Below, piece by piece: positions 26,421 through 34,380 of a stretch of DNA of 64,000 nt. The DNA is taken from contig NZ_VIWV01000001.1 in assembly GCF_007829875.1 (NCBI RefSeq), positions 6,508,501 through 6,572,500 of the forward strand, given 5' to 3'. The DNA is from Streptomyces capillispiralis. Lineage in GTDB: Bacteria; Actinomycetota; Actinomycetes; Streptomycetales; Streptomycetaceae. The notes below the pieces were generated by a model. It saw nothing but the letters and a program-made list of their open reading frames with translations, searched no databases and was not told the origin of the DNA. The position numbers were made by a program, and so were the translations under genes. Each line of letters opens with the position of its first letter. The stretch's first letter is position 1.

Positions 26421-26721
26421 TGTGTAACGACCGGTCGGACCCGTATGCCTCGCGGCGCACGAGCCCGGCCCACAAGTGGAGGCTTTCGAACTCCCACCTG
26501 ACCGCCCTCAGGGCGGCAGGTCACCGGTCAGGCGGTCCCGCTCTGCGGCGATCCGCCCGAAAGCGCGCCCCGCGTTCACGTGGCGGTGTTCCGGTAGTTC
26601 GAGGAGCCCCGCATGTGATCGTCCGGGGCATTTTTTCTGCTTCGGCGCGGTTAGGTCTTACGAAAACAGACGTTACGCGGCTGTCCGCCAGACCGTCGCG
26701 TGGTGCTATCGAGGAGGATCC
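26421..26721 (+). ncRNA. Structured 5' leader of infC-rpmI-rplT with alternative hairpins
   Basis: This ~300-nt stretch before infC has no convincing gene. An imperfect hairpin starts at GTGG (26476) and closes at CCCAC (26493-26497). An 11-bp stem spans 26496-26521 (ACCTG, bulged A, CCGCCC, loop TCA, then the complement). CCTGACC (26497-26503) can instead pair with GGTCAGG (26526-26532), so the two folds exclude each other. A T-tract terminator follows at 26606-26636. A possible 18-codon open frame (26445-26501) ends inside the main stem but lacks a Shine-Dalgarno. This layout is that of an attenuation leader; L20 or IF3 control is inferred from other bacteria. Confidence 0.55.
26606..26636 (+). 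terminator. Intrinsic terminator with T-tract inside the infC leader
   Basis: GCCCCG (26606-26611) and CGGGGC (26624-26629) form a 6-bp stem with a 12-nt loop, followed directly by ATTTTTTCT. A run of six T is rare in this GC-rich genome. Because it lies upstream of infC, about 190 nt from the candidate promoter, it looks like an attenuator rather than an end-of-operon terminator. Confidence 0.7.
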
Positions 26722-27390
26722 ATCAGCGCCGAGCCCCGCATCAACGACCGGATTCGCGTTCCCGAGGTGCGACTTGTCGGTCCCAGTGGCGAGCAGGTGG
26801 GCATCGTCCCCCTGGCCAAGGCACTGGAGCTTGCCCAGGAGTACGACCTCGACCTCGTCGAGGTAGCGGCGACCGCCCGTCCGCCCGTGTGCAAGCTCAT
26901 GGACTACGGGAAGTTCAAGTACGAGTCGGCCATGAAGGCCCGTGAGGCGCGCAAGAACCAGGCGCACACGGTCATCAAGGAGATGAAGCTCCGGCCGAAG
27001 ATCGACCCGCACGACTATGACACCAAGAAGGGTCACGTCGTCCGGTTCCTCAAGCAGGGCGACAAGGTCAAGATCACGATCATGTTCCGTGGTCGCGAGC
27101 AGTCCCGGCCGGAGCTCGGCTACCGGCTGCTGCAGCGGCTCGCGGAGGATGTCCAGGACCTCGGGTTCATCGAGTCGAACCCGAAGCAGGACGGCCGCAA
27201 CATGATCATGGTTCTCGGTCCGCACAAGAAGAAGACCGAGGCGATGGCCGAGGCTCGCCAGGCACAGGAGGCCCGCAAGGCGTCCGCGAAGGCCAACCCC
27301 GGCCGCTCGCAGAACCCCGCGGACGCCGACACCGACGCCGATGTCGACATCGACGCCGAGGTGCCCGCCGAGGAACCTGCCGAGGCGTGA
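26722..27390 (+). CDS. infC: Translation initiation factor IF-3 (ATC start codon)
   Basis: A 222-residue IF-3, which binds the 30S subunit and enforces start-codon fidelity. The N-domain begins ISAEPRINDRIRVPEVRLVG and continues through the DLVEVAATARPPVCKLMDYGK motif. The C-domain contains HVVRFLKQGDKVKITIMFRGRE and ESNPKQDGRNMIMVL. An acidic tail of ~40 residues follows, as in other Streptomyces. No ATG, GTG or TTG lies in frame near the domain start. AGGAGG (26712-26717) sits 4 nt before ATC at 26722, so ATC is the best start. Non-canonical starts are a known autoregulatory feature of infC (AUU in E. coli). First gene of infC-rpmI-rplT. Confidence 0.93.
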   Translation: MSAEPRINDRIRVPEVRLVGPSGEQVGIVPLAKALELAQEYDLDLVEVAATARPPVCKLMDYGKFKYESAMKAREARKNQAHTVIKEMKLRPKIDPHDYDTKKGHVVRFLKQGDKVKITIMFRGREQSRPELGYRLLQRLAEDVQDLGFIESNPKQDGRNMIMVLGPHKKKTEAMAEARQAQEARKASAKANPGRSQNPADADTDADVDIDAEVPAEEPAEA

Positions 27391-27434
27391 CTCCCCGGGG
27401 CGCAAGCCCCAGGAAGCAACCGAAACAAGTACGA

Positions 27435-27475
27435 CGCTCCACCGTGCCCGGTTTTCGTGACCGGGCACCGGAGCG
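27435..27475 (+). promoter_or_regulatory. Hairpin upstream of the rpmI ribosome-binding site
   Basis: GTGCCCGG (27444-27451) pairs with CCGGGCAC (27461-27468) around a 9-nt loop. An outer CGCTCC (27435-27440) pairs with GGAGCG (27470-27475). The structure sits 25 nt before rpmI and could be a ribosomal-protein binding site or an RNA processing site. Confidence 0.5.
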
Positions 27476-27500
27476 CCACCGACGAGGAGAGAACGGCGCT

Positions 27501-27695
27501 ATGCCGAAGAACAAGTCGCACAGCGGTGCCAGCAAGCGCTTCAAGATCACCGGCTCCGGCAAGGTGCTCCGCGAGCGCGCCGGCAAGCGCCACCTGCTCG
27601 AGCACAAGTCGTCCCGCGTGACGCGTCGCCTCACCGGCAACGCCGAGATGGCCCCGGGCGACGCCGCGAAGATCAAGAAGCTTCTCGGCAAGTGA
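27501..27695 (+). CDS. rpmI: 50S ribosomal protein L35
   Basis: A 64-residue highly basic protein with the L35 signature MPKNKSHSGASKRFKITGSG at the N-terminus and KRHLLEHKSSRVTRRL in the middle. ATG at 27501 follows GAGGAG with a spacing of ~10 nt. The length is normal for the family. It is the second gene of the infC-rpmI-rplT operon, 110 bp after infC, with a stable hairpin in between. L35 is a structural component of the large subunit. Confidence 0.98.
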   Translation: MPKNKSHSGASKRFKITGSGKVLRERAGKRHLLEHKSSRVTRRLTGNAEMAPGDAAKIKKLLGK

Positions 27696-27748
27696 CGCCC
27701 CGGCGCGCGAGCGCCGTACGCACGTCAGACCGGGACCCAATCGATTTC

Positions 27749-27774
27749 GGGCCGTGTGGGCACAACCACGGCCC
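27749..27774 (+). promoter_or_regulatory. Hairpin upstream of the rplT ribosome-binding site
   Basis: GGGCCGTG (27749-27756) and CACGGCCC (27767-27774) form a perfect 8-bp stem with a 10-nt loop, ending about 7 nt before the AAGGAG Shine-Dalgarno of rplT. In other bacteria L20 represses its own operon by binding mRNA structures that mimic 23S rRNA. Whether this hairpin does so is untested. Confidence 0.5.
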
Positions 27775-27793
27775 CGCTACAAGGAGTTAACAA

Positions 27794-28177
27794 GTGGCAC
27801 GCGTCAAGCGGGCAGTCAACGCCCACAAGAAGCGCCGGGCGATCCTCGAGCAGGCCTCCGGCTACCGCGGTCAGCGTTCGCGCCTGTACCGCAAGGCCAA
27901 GGAGCAGGTCACCCACTCGCTGGTCTACAACTACAACGACCGCAAGAAGCGCAAGGGTGACTTCCGCCAGCTGTGGATCCAGCGCATCAACGCCGCTGCC
28001 CGCGCCAACGGCATCACGTACAACCGCTTCATCCAGGGCCTGAAGGCCGCGAACGTCGAGGTCGACCGCAAGATCCTCGCCGAGCTGGCCGTCAACGACG
28101 CCACCGCCTTCGCCGCGCTCGTCGAGGTCGCCCAGAAGGCGCTCCCGGCGGACGTGAACGCGCCCAAGGCCGCGTGA
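27794..28177 (+). CDS. rplT: 50S ribosomal protein L20
   Basis: A 127-residue basic protein, of usual length, with L20 landmarks: the N-terminal VKRAVNAHKKRRAILEQASG tail, YRKAKEQVTHSLVYNYNDRK, and the C-terminal RFIQGLKAANVEVDRKILAE domain. It binds 23S rRNA early in 50S assembly and in several bacteria represses its own operon. GTG at 27794 is preceded by AAGGAG with a spacing of 8 nt. It is the last gene of infC-rpmI-rplT and is followed by two strong hairpins. Confidence 0.98.
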   Translation: MARVKRAVNAHKKRRAILEQASGYRGQRSRLYRKAKEQVTHSLVYNYNDRKKRKGDFRQLWIQRINAAARANGITYNRFIQGLKAANVEVDRKILAELAVNDATAFAALVEVAQKALPADVNAPKAA

Positions 28178-28181
28178 TCGC

Positions 28182-28240
28182 CGCGCCGGCCTGACGCCGG
28201 CGCGAGAGAAGGACCCGCAGGCTCGAAGCTTGCGGGTCCT
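28182..28240 (+). terminator. Tandem hairpin terminator after rplT
   Basis: Two perfect hairpins in series: CGCGCCGGC/GCCGGCGCG (28182-28190 and 28196-28204, 5-nt loop), then AGGACCCGCA/TGCGGGTCCT (28210-28219 and 28231-28240, 11-nt loop) followed by GCTGTTG. They lie immediately after the rplT stop. Confidence 0.85.
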
Positions 28241-28294
28241 GCTGTTGCCCGGAACGCGCCGCGCGTTCCCGATCTCCCGAAGGTGAAGAGGAAG

Positions 28295-29155
28295 ATGCCC
28301 CCCGTCGGCCCCGAGCTGATCTCCCCCCGTTCCCCCCGTGTCTCCGCCGCGCGGCGGCTCGGCAAGCGGAACTTCCGGGGGAAGGATCGGCTGTTCCTCG
28401 CCGAGGGGCCGCAGGCCGTGCGGGAGGCCGCCGCGCACCGTGCCGGGGACACCCCCACCCTCGTCGAACTCTTCGCCACCCCCGAGGCCGCCGAACGCTA
28501 CGCCGACATCATCGGCGCCGCCCGCGACGCCGGGGCCCGCGTCCACCTCGCCGCCGAGCAGGTCATCGCCGACATCTCCACCACCGTCACCCCGCAGGGA
28601 CTGGTAGGCGTGTGCCGGTTCCTGGACACGCCCTTCGAGCGGGTCCTCGCCGCCCGCCCCCGCCTCGTCGCCGTCCTCGCGCACGTCCGCGACCCCGGCA
28701 ACGCCGGCACCGTGCTGCGGTGCGCCGACGCCGCCGGCGCCGACGCCGTCGTCCTCACCGACGCCTCCGTCGACCTGTACAACCCCAAGGCCGTCCGCGC
28801 CTCCGTCGGCTCCCTGTTCCACCTGCCCGTCGCCGTCGGCGTCCCCGTCGAACAGGCCGTGACGGGACTGCGGGACGCCGGCGTACGGCTGCTCGCCGCG
28901 GACGGCGCCGGCGACCGGGACCTCGACGACGAGCTCGACAAGGGCACCATGGGCGGCCCGACCGCCTGGGTCTTCGGCAACGAGGCCTGGGGGCTCCCCG
29001 AGGAGACCCGCGCGCTCACCGACGCCGTCGTGCGCGTCCCGATCCACGGAAAGGCCGAGAGCCTGAACCTGGCGACCGCCGCCGCCGTATGTCTGTACGC
29101 GTCGGCACGTGCACAGCGCGCCGCCGGAGGGTGCCGCTCCGTCACCAGGAGCTAG
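28295..29155 (+). CDS. TrmH/SpoU-family RNA 2'-O-methyltransferase
   Basis: A 286-residue SPOUT methyltransferase that should transfer a methyl group from SAM to a ribose 2'-OH in rRNA or tRNA. An N-terminal substrate-binding domain (FLAEGPQAVREAA) is followed by the knotted catalytic domain: motif 1 VRDPGNAGTVLRCADAAG, motif 2 AWVFGNEAWGLPEE and motif 3 VRVPIHGKAESLNLATAAAV. ATG at 28295 is used; an in-frame GTG at 28283 is possible. The position directly behind rplT is conserved in Streptomyces as I recall. The kinase gene follows closely, and its possible GTG start lies 5 bp after this stop. Confidence 0.93.
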   Translation: MPPVGPELISPRSPRVSAARRLGKRNFRGKDRLFLAEGPQAVREAAAHRAGDTPTLVELFATPEAAERYADIIGAARDAGARVHLAAEQVIADISTTVTPQGLVGVCRFLDTPFERVLAARPRLVAVLAHVRDPGNAGTVLRCADAAGADAVVLTDASVDLYNPKAVRASVGSLFHLPVAVGVPVEQAVTGLRDAGVRLLAADGAGDRDLDDELDKGTMGGPTAWVFGNEAWGLPEETRALTDAVVRVPIHGKAESLNLATAAAVCLYASARAQRAAGGCRSVTRS

Positions 29156-29246
29156 TAGGGTGACCAGCCCGGGGACCCTCCCCGAGCCCTCGGCCGGGCA
29201 CGAGCACGGGGCGCCCCGCGAAGGTTCTGAGAGGTGGGGTACGGGG

Positions 29247-30401
29247 ATGAGCGTCGGCACGAGCAGCGCACCGGGAGCACAGCGGGCGGCGCGCCCGCCC
29301 GCGCCCCGGCCCGGTGATCTCGCCGAACTCGGCATCGACCCCGACCAGCTGCCCGACGGGCTCGTCGTCGCCGACGAACACGGCCGGGTGATCTGCTTCA
29401 ACGCGGCGGCGGCCCGCATCACCGCCGTCCCCGCCGAGCGGGCCCTCGGCCGGCCGCTGGAGACGGCCCTGCCGTTAGAGGACCTGGAGGGCCGCCGCTG
29501 GTGGCAGCTCACCGACCCCTACGGCGGCCTCGCCATCCGGGTCGGCCAGCCCGAACGCAACCTCCTGCTCCCCGGCGGCCGCGAGGTCCTCGTCTCCGCC
29601 CGCTACGTCCGCAGCCGTCCCACCGGGCCGGTCCGCCGCCTCGTCGTCACCCTGCGCGACACCGAGGCCCGGCGCCGCACCGAGCGCAGCCACGCCGAGC
29701 TGATCGCCACCGTCGCCCACGAACTGCGCTCCCCGCTCACCTCCGTCAAGGGCTTCACCGCCACCCTCCTCGCCAAGTGGGAACGGTTCACCGACGACCA
29801 GAAACGCCTGATGCTGGAGACCGTCGACGCCGACGCCGACCGCGTCACCCGGCTCATCGCCGAGCTGCTCGACATATCCCGCATCGACTCCGGGCGCCTG
29901 GAGGTGCGCCGCCAGCCCGTCGACATCGGCGCCGCCGTCGGACGGCACATCCAGGCCTACGTCGCCGCCGGGCAGCCGGCCGACCGGTTCCTGCTGCGGG
30001 TCCAGCACCCCCTGCCCGACCTGTGGGCCGACCCCGACAAGGTCGACCAGGTGCTGAGCAACCTGCTGGAAAATGCGGTGCGCCACGGCGAGGGAACCGT
30101 CACCATCGACATCACGCCCTCGGCGTCCCCCCGCGAACGGGAGACCGCCGAGAACGCTGAGAACGCAGCCACGTCGGTCACCGTGAGCGACGAGGGTCCC
30201 GGCATCCCGGAGGAGTCCATGAACCGCGTCTTCACCCGCTTCTGGCGGGGCAGCAAGCGCGGCGGGACGGGCCTCGGGCTGTACATCGTCAAGGGCATCG
30301 TCGAGGCCCACGGCGGCACCATCACGGTCGGACGCGCCCCCGGCGGCGGCGCCGAGTTCCGATTTACGTTGCCCGTGGCGGCACCGGCGTACCTCACCTG
30401 A
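29247..30401 (+). CDS. PAS-domain sensor histidine kinase, soluble
   Basis: A 384-residue histidine kinase without membrane segments. A PAS domain covers ~25-130 (LPDGLVVADEHGRVICFNAAAARITAV). The HisKA H-box is ATVAHELRSPLTSVKGF, with the phospho-acceptor His. The HATPase domain has N-box LSNLLENAVRHG, G1 DEGPGIP and G2 GGTGLGLYIVK. No response regulator is encoded nearby, so it is an orphan in this window. ATG at 29247 is chosen; a GTG at 29160 with AGGAG 9 nt upstream would add 29 residues and couple it to the methyltransferase stop. Cytoplasmic sensing is implied by the lack of TM helices. Confidence 0.9.
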   Translation: MSVGTSSAPGAQRAARPPAPRPGDLAELGIDPDQLPDGLVVADEHGRVICFNAAAARITAVPAERALGRPLETALPLEDLEGRRWWQLTDPYGGLAIRVGQPERNLLLPGGREVLVSARYVRSRPTGPVRRLVVTLRDTEARRRTERSHAELIATVAHELRSPLTSVKGFTATLLAKWERFTDDQKRLMLETVDADADRVTRLIAELLDISRIDSGRLEVRRQPVDIGAAVGRHIQAYVAAGQPADRFLLRVQHPLPDLWADPDKVDQVLSNLLENAVRHGEGTVTIDITPSASPRERETAENAENAATSVTVSDEGPGIPEESMNRVFTRFWRGSKRGGTGLGLYIVKGIVEAHGGTITVGRAPGGGAEFRFTLPVAAPAYLT

Positions 30402-30547
30402 GACGCCCCGGGGCCCCACGGGCGCGTTCGCGTTCCCCCACCCCGTTAGACTCGGCCTTTGGCACCTTTGCGTCCCAGAAACCGTGACGAGCCGTCCACG
30501 AGTCGGTACGGGGACCTTCAGCCAGCCAATCGGAAGCACGGGAAGAG

Positions 30548-31669
30548 ATGTCGGCACCGAATAAGTCGTACGACCCTGTTGAGGTCGAGGCGTTGAAACC
30601 GGAAGAGATCGAGCGCATGCGGGACGAGGCGCTCGCCGCCTTCGCCGCCGCGGACTCCCTCGACGCGCTCCACGAGGCGAAGGTCGCCCACACCGGCCCC
30701 GCCTCCCCGCTGGCGCTCGCCAACCGCGAGATCGGCGCCCTGCCGCCGCACGCCAAGGCGGACGCCGGCAAGCGCGTGGGCCAGGCCCGCGGTGCCGTGA
30801 ACAAGGGCCTCGCCGCCCGCCAGGCCGAGCTGGAGGCCGAGCGCGACGCGCGCGTCCTGGTCGAGGAGGCCGTGGACGTCACGCTGCCCCACGACCGCGT
30901 GCCGGCCGGCGCCCGTCACCCGCTCACCACGCTCTCGGAGCGCATCGAGGACATCTTCGTGGCCATGGGCTACGAGGTCGCCGAGGGCCCCGAGGCCGAG
31001 GCCGAGTGGTTCAACTTCGACGCCCTCAACATCGGCCCGGACCACCCGGCCCGCGGCGAGGCCGACACGTTCTTCGTGCAGGGCCCGGAGGGCGGCACCG
31101 AGTCCGGCGTCGTGCTGCGCACCCACACCTCGCCCGTCCAGATCCGCTCCGCGCTGGAGCGCGAACTGCCGGTCTACGTGATCTGCCCCGGCCGCGTGTA
31201 CCGCACCGACGAGCTGGACGCCACGCACACCCCCGTCTTCCACCAGGTCGAGCTGCTCGCCGTGGACGAGGGCCTGACCATGGCGGACCTCAAGGGCACC
31301 CTGGACCACATGGTGCAGTCGCTGTTCGGCGCGGAGATGAAGACCCGGCTGCGGCCGAACTTCTTCCCCTTCACCGAGCCGAGCGCCGAGATGGACATGC
31401 TCTGCTACGTCTGCAAGGGCGCGTCCGTCGGCAACCCCGACCGGCCCTGCCGCACCTGCTCGTCCGAGGGATGGATCGAGCTCGGCGGCTGCGGCATGGT
31501 CAACCCGCGGGTGCTCACCGCCTGCGGCGTCGACCCGGAGAAGTACAGCGGCTTCGCCTTCGGGTTCGGCATCGAGCGGATGCTGATGTTCCGCCACAAC
31601 GTCGAGGACATGCGAGACATGGTCGAGGGTGACGTCCGGTTCACCCGGCCGTTCGGGATGGAGATCTGA
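30548..31669 (+). CDS. pheS: Phenylalanyl-tRNA synthetase alpha subunit
   Basis: A 373-residue class II aminoacyl-tRNA synthetase subunit that charges tRNA-Phe in an alpha2-beta2 enzyme. The N-terminal coiled-coil region (~1-95) is followed by the catalytic core: motif 1 around GARHPLTTLSERIEDIF, motif 2 with RTDELDATHTPVFHQVE, and motif 3 with GFAFGFGIERMLMFRH. A CxxC-rich loop (CYVCKGASVG, CRTCSSEG) is present, as in other actinobacteria. ATG at 30548 follows GGAAGAG. The stop overlaps pheT by one base. A TAGACT box near 30443-30448 may be the -10 of the operon promoter. Confidence 0.98.
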   Translation: MSAPNKSYDPVEVEALKPEEIERMRDEALAAFAAADSLDALHEAKVAHTGPASPLALANREIGALPPHAKADAGKRVGQARGAVNKGLAARQAELEAERDARVLVEEAVDVTLPHDRVPAGARHPLTTLSERIEDIFVAMGYEVAEGPEAEAEWFNFDALNIGPDHPARGEADTFFVQGPEGGTESGVVLRTHTSPVQIRSALERELPVYVICPGRVYRTDELDATHTPVFHQVELLAVDEGLTMADLKGTLDHMVQSLFGAEMKTRLRPNFFPFTEPSAEMDMLCYVCKGASVGNPDRPCRTCSSEGWIELGGCGMVNPRVLTACGVDPEKYSGFAFGFGIERMLMFRHNVEDMRDMVEGDVRFTRPFGMEI

Positions 31670-34182
31670 TGCGGGTCCCGCTTTCCTGGCTGCGGGAGTA
31701 CGTCGACCTGCCGGCCACCGAGACCGGCCGCGACGTGCAGGCCAAGCTGATTTCGGCCGGCCTCGAGGTCGAGACCGTCGAGCACCTGGGCGCCGACCTC
31801 AAGGGCCCCCTCGTCGTCGGCCAGGTGCTCACCATCGAGGAGCTGGAGGGCTTCAAGAAGCCGATCCGCTTCTGCACGGTCGACGTCGGCCGGGCCAACG
31901 GCACCGGTGAGCCCCAGGAGATCGTCTGCGGCGCCCGCAACTTCGCCGTCGGCGACAAGGTCGTCGTGGTGCTCCCCGGCGCCACCCTCCCCGGCGGCTT
32001 CTCGATCGCCGCCCGCAAGACCTACGGCAAGGTCTCGCACGGCATGATCTGCTCCACCGACGAGCTGGGCATGGGCGACGACGGCACCCACGGCATCATC
32101 GTGCTGCCGCCGGAGACCGAGGTCGGCAAGGACGCCATCGAGCTGCTCGAACTGGTCGACGAGGTCCTGGACATCGCCGTCACCGCCAACCGCGGCGACT
32201 GCCTGTCCATCCGCGGCGTCGCCCGCGAGGCGGCCATCGCCTACGGCCTGCCGCTGCGCGACCCGGCGCTGCTCGACGTGCCCGGCCCGAACGCCTTCGG
32301 CTACCCGGTGAAGGTCTCCGACCCGGCCGGCTGCGACCGCTTCACCGCCCGCACGGTGACCGGCCTCAGCCCCGAGGCGCGGTCCCCGATCTGGCTCCAG
32401 CGGCGGCTGCAGAAGGTCGGCATGCGTCCGATCTCGCTCGCCGTCGACGTCACCAACTACGTGATGATGGAGCTGGGCCAGCCGCTGCACGCCTACGACC
32501 GCGGCCTGGTCCGGGGCACCATCGGGGTCCGCCGGGCCGAGGAGGGCGAGAAGATCGTCACCCTCGACGGCGTCGAGCGGACCCTGCACGCCGAGGACCT
32601 GGTCATCACCGACGACCGCGGCCCCATCGGACTGGCCGGCGTCATGGGCGGCGCCAACACCGAGATCGCCGACCACGACGACCTGGAGAACTCCACGGCC
32701 GACGTGGTCATCGAGGCCGCCCACTTCGACGCGGTCTCCATCGCCCGCACCGCACGGCGCCACAAGCTGTCCTCGGAGGCCTCCCGCCGCTTCGAGCGCG
32801 GCGTCGACCCGCAGGCCGCCGCCGCTGCCGCGCAGCGCACCGTCGACCTGCTGGTGCTGCTCGCCGGCGGCACCGCCGAGGCCGGTGTCACCGAGGTCGT
32901 CGCCCCGGGCGCGCCGCACACCATCACCCTCCCGGCGGACCACCCGGACAAGGTCGCGGGCGTCACCTACGGCCGCGAGACCGTCGTACGCCGCCTCCAG
33001 GAGGTCGGCTGCGACGTGTACGGCCAGGACGAGCTGATCGTCACGGTGCCGTCCTGGCGGCCCGACCTCACCGACCCCAACGACCTGGCCGAAGAGGTCA
33101 TCCGGCTGGAGGGCTACGAGAACCTGCCCTCCACGCTGCCCAGGCCCCCGGCGGGCCGCGGCCTCACCGCCCGGCAGCGGCTGCACCGCCGCGTCGGCCG
33201 CGCCCTGGCCGGCGCCGGCTACGTCGAGGCGCTGAACTACCCGTTCGTCAGCGAGCAGGTCTTCGACCAGCTCGGCCTGGAGGCGGACGACCCGGACCGC
33301 CGTGTCGTCAAGCTGGTCAACCCGCTCAGCGACGAGGAGCCCGCGCTGCGGACCTCGCTGCTGCCGGGCCTGCTCGGCGCGCTGCGCCGCAACGACGGCC
33401 GGGGCTCGCACGACCTGGCCCTGTTCGAGACCGGCCTGGTCTTCCACCCGCGCGACGAGCGGAAGGTCGCCGCCGACCTGCCCGTCGACCGGCGCCCCAG
33501 CGCCGACGACCTCGCCGCGCTGGACGCCGCGCTGCCCGACCAGCCGCGACACGTCGCCGTGGTGCTGGCCGGCGCCCGCGAACAGGCCGGCTGGTGGGGC
33601 AAGGGCCGCCCGGCCGACTGGGCCGACGCGGTCGAGGCCGCCCGGACCGTCGCCCGCGAGGCCGGTGCCGAACTCGGCGTGCGCAAGGGCCAGTACGGGC
33701 CGTGGCACCCGGGCCGCTGCGCCGAGCTGACGGTCACCGTCGACGGCGCCGAGCGCGTCATCGGCCACGCCGGTGAGCTGCACCCGCGCGTGCTCAAGGC
33801 CCTGGGCCTGCCCACGCGCAGCTGCGCGATGGAGCTGGACCTCGACGCCCTGGCGCGGGTCGGCGACGACACCCCGCAGGCGCCGGGCATCTCCACCTTC
33901 CCGGTCGCCACGCAGGACGTCGCGCTGGTCGTCGACGCGTTCGTGCCCGCCTCGGAGGTCGAGGCGGCGCTGCGCGAGGGCGCCGGCTCCCTGCTGGAGT
34001 CCATCCGCCTGTTCGACGTGTACGAGAACGCCGAGCAGCTGGGCGAGGGCCGCAAGTCACTGGCGTACGCGCTGCGGTTCCGCGCGAGCGACCGGACGCT
34101 GACCGTCGACGAGGCGTCGGCGGCCCGTGAGACGGCCGTCGCCCTCGCGGGCGAGCGCACCGGAGCCGTCCTGCGGGGCTAG
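31669..34182 (+). CDS. pheT: Phenylalanyl-tRNA synthetase beta subunit
   Basis: An 837-residue beta subunit with the expected domains in order. An N-terminal tRNA-binding OB domain (VVGQVLTIEELEGFKKPIRFC) comes first. The B3/B4 editing domain (~210-400) includes SLAVDVTNYVMMELGQPLHAYD. B5 follows at ~415-480, then the catalytic-like core (EALNYPFVSEQVFDQLG and NPLSDEEPALRTSLLPGLL). The C-terminal anticodon-binding ferredoxin-like domain comes last (STFPVATQDVALVVD). ATG overlaps the pheS stop (TGATG), giving tight coupling. Length and motifs are normal. Confidence 0.98.
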   Translation: MRVPLSWLREYVDLPATETGRDVQAKLISAGLEVETVEHLGADLKGPLVVGQVLTIEELEGFKKPIRFCTVDVGRANGTGEPQEIVCGARNFAVGDKVVVVLPGATLPGGFSIAARKTYGKVSHGMICSTDELGMGDDGTHGIIVLPPETEVGKDAIELLELVDEVLDIAVTANRGDCLSIRGVAREAAIAYGLPLRDPALLDVPGPNAFGYPVKVSDPAGCDRFTARTVTGLSPEARSPIWLQRRLQKVGMRPISLAVDVTNYVMMELGQPLHAYDRGLVRGTIGVRRAEEGEKIVTLDGVERTLHAEDLVITDDRGPIGLAGVMGGANTEIADHDDLENSTADVVIEAAHFDAVSIARTARRHKLSSEASRRFERGVDPQAAAAAAQRTVDLLVLLAGGTAEAGVTEVVAPGAPHTITLPADHPDKVAGVTYGRETVVRRLQEVGCDVYGQDELIVTVPSWRPDLTDPNDLAEEVIRLEGYENLPSTLPRPPAGRGLTARQRLHRRVGRALAGAGYVEALNYPFVSEQVFDQLGLEADDPDRRVVKLVNPLSDEEPALRTSLLPGLLGALRRNDGRGSHDLALFETGLVFHPRDERKVAADLPVDRRPSADDLAALDAALPDQPRHVAVVLAGAREQAGWWGKGRPADWADAVEAARTVAREAGAELGVRKGQYGPWHPGRCAELTVTVDGAERVIGHAGELHPRVLKALGLPTRSCAMELDLDALARVGDDTPQAPGISTFPVATQDVALVVDAFVPASEVEAALREGAGSLLESIRLFDVYENAEQLGEGRKSLAYALRFRASDRTLTVDEASAARETAVALAGERTGAVLRG

Positions 34183-34195
34183 TTCTCGCCGCGGT

Positions 34196-34236
34196 GAGGG
34201 GTGTGGGAGGCGTGCGGTACGCCTCCCGCGCCCCTC
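34196..34236 (+). terminator. Terminator after pheT
   Basis: A two-part hairpin: outer GAGGGG/CCCCTC and inner GGGAGGCGT/ACGCCTCCC with a 5-nt loop, separated by symmetric 3-nt internal loops and followed by GCATTTCT. It begins 14 bp after the pheT stop. Confidence 0.85.
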
Positions 34237-34380
34237 GCATTTCTCCGCACACCGGTCACCTCACTCGTTCGGGTGACTATTCGGGGTGATACGTCCGGAT
34301 CGGGTGATCCGGTCGACAGAATCGGACCGGCCTCTCGAGGCCGGTCTGCGCTGTCCGGGCCTATATGGGGGGCCATCGGC

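Noticed and set aside
26445..26501. 18-codon leader peptide frame before infC
   Set aside because: No Shine-Dalgarno, no biased residue run, and weak GC3. Listed only as part of the leader description.
30402..30547. T-box or phenylalanine leader peptide before pheS
   Set aside because: No T-box sequence, Phe codon run or terminator was seen.
34271..34307. Three GGGTGA repeats upstream of the SpoIIE-type phosphatase
   Set aside because: Spacings differ (13 and 18 bp) and the hexamer is common at this GC content; not enough for a binding-site call.
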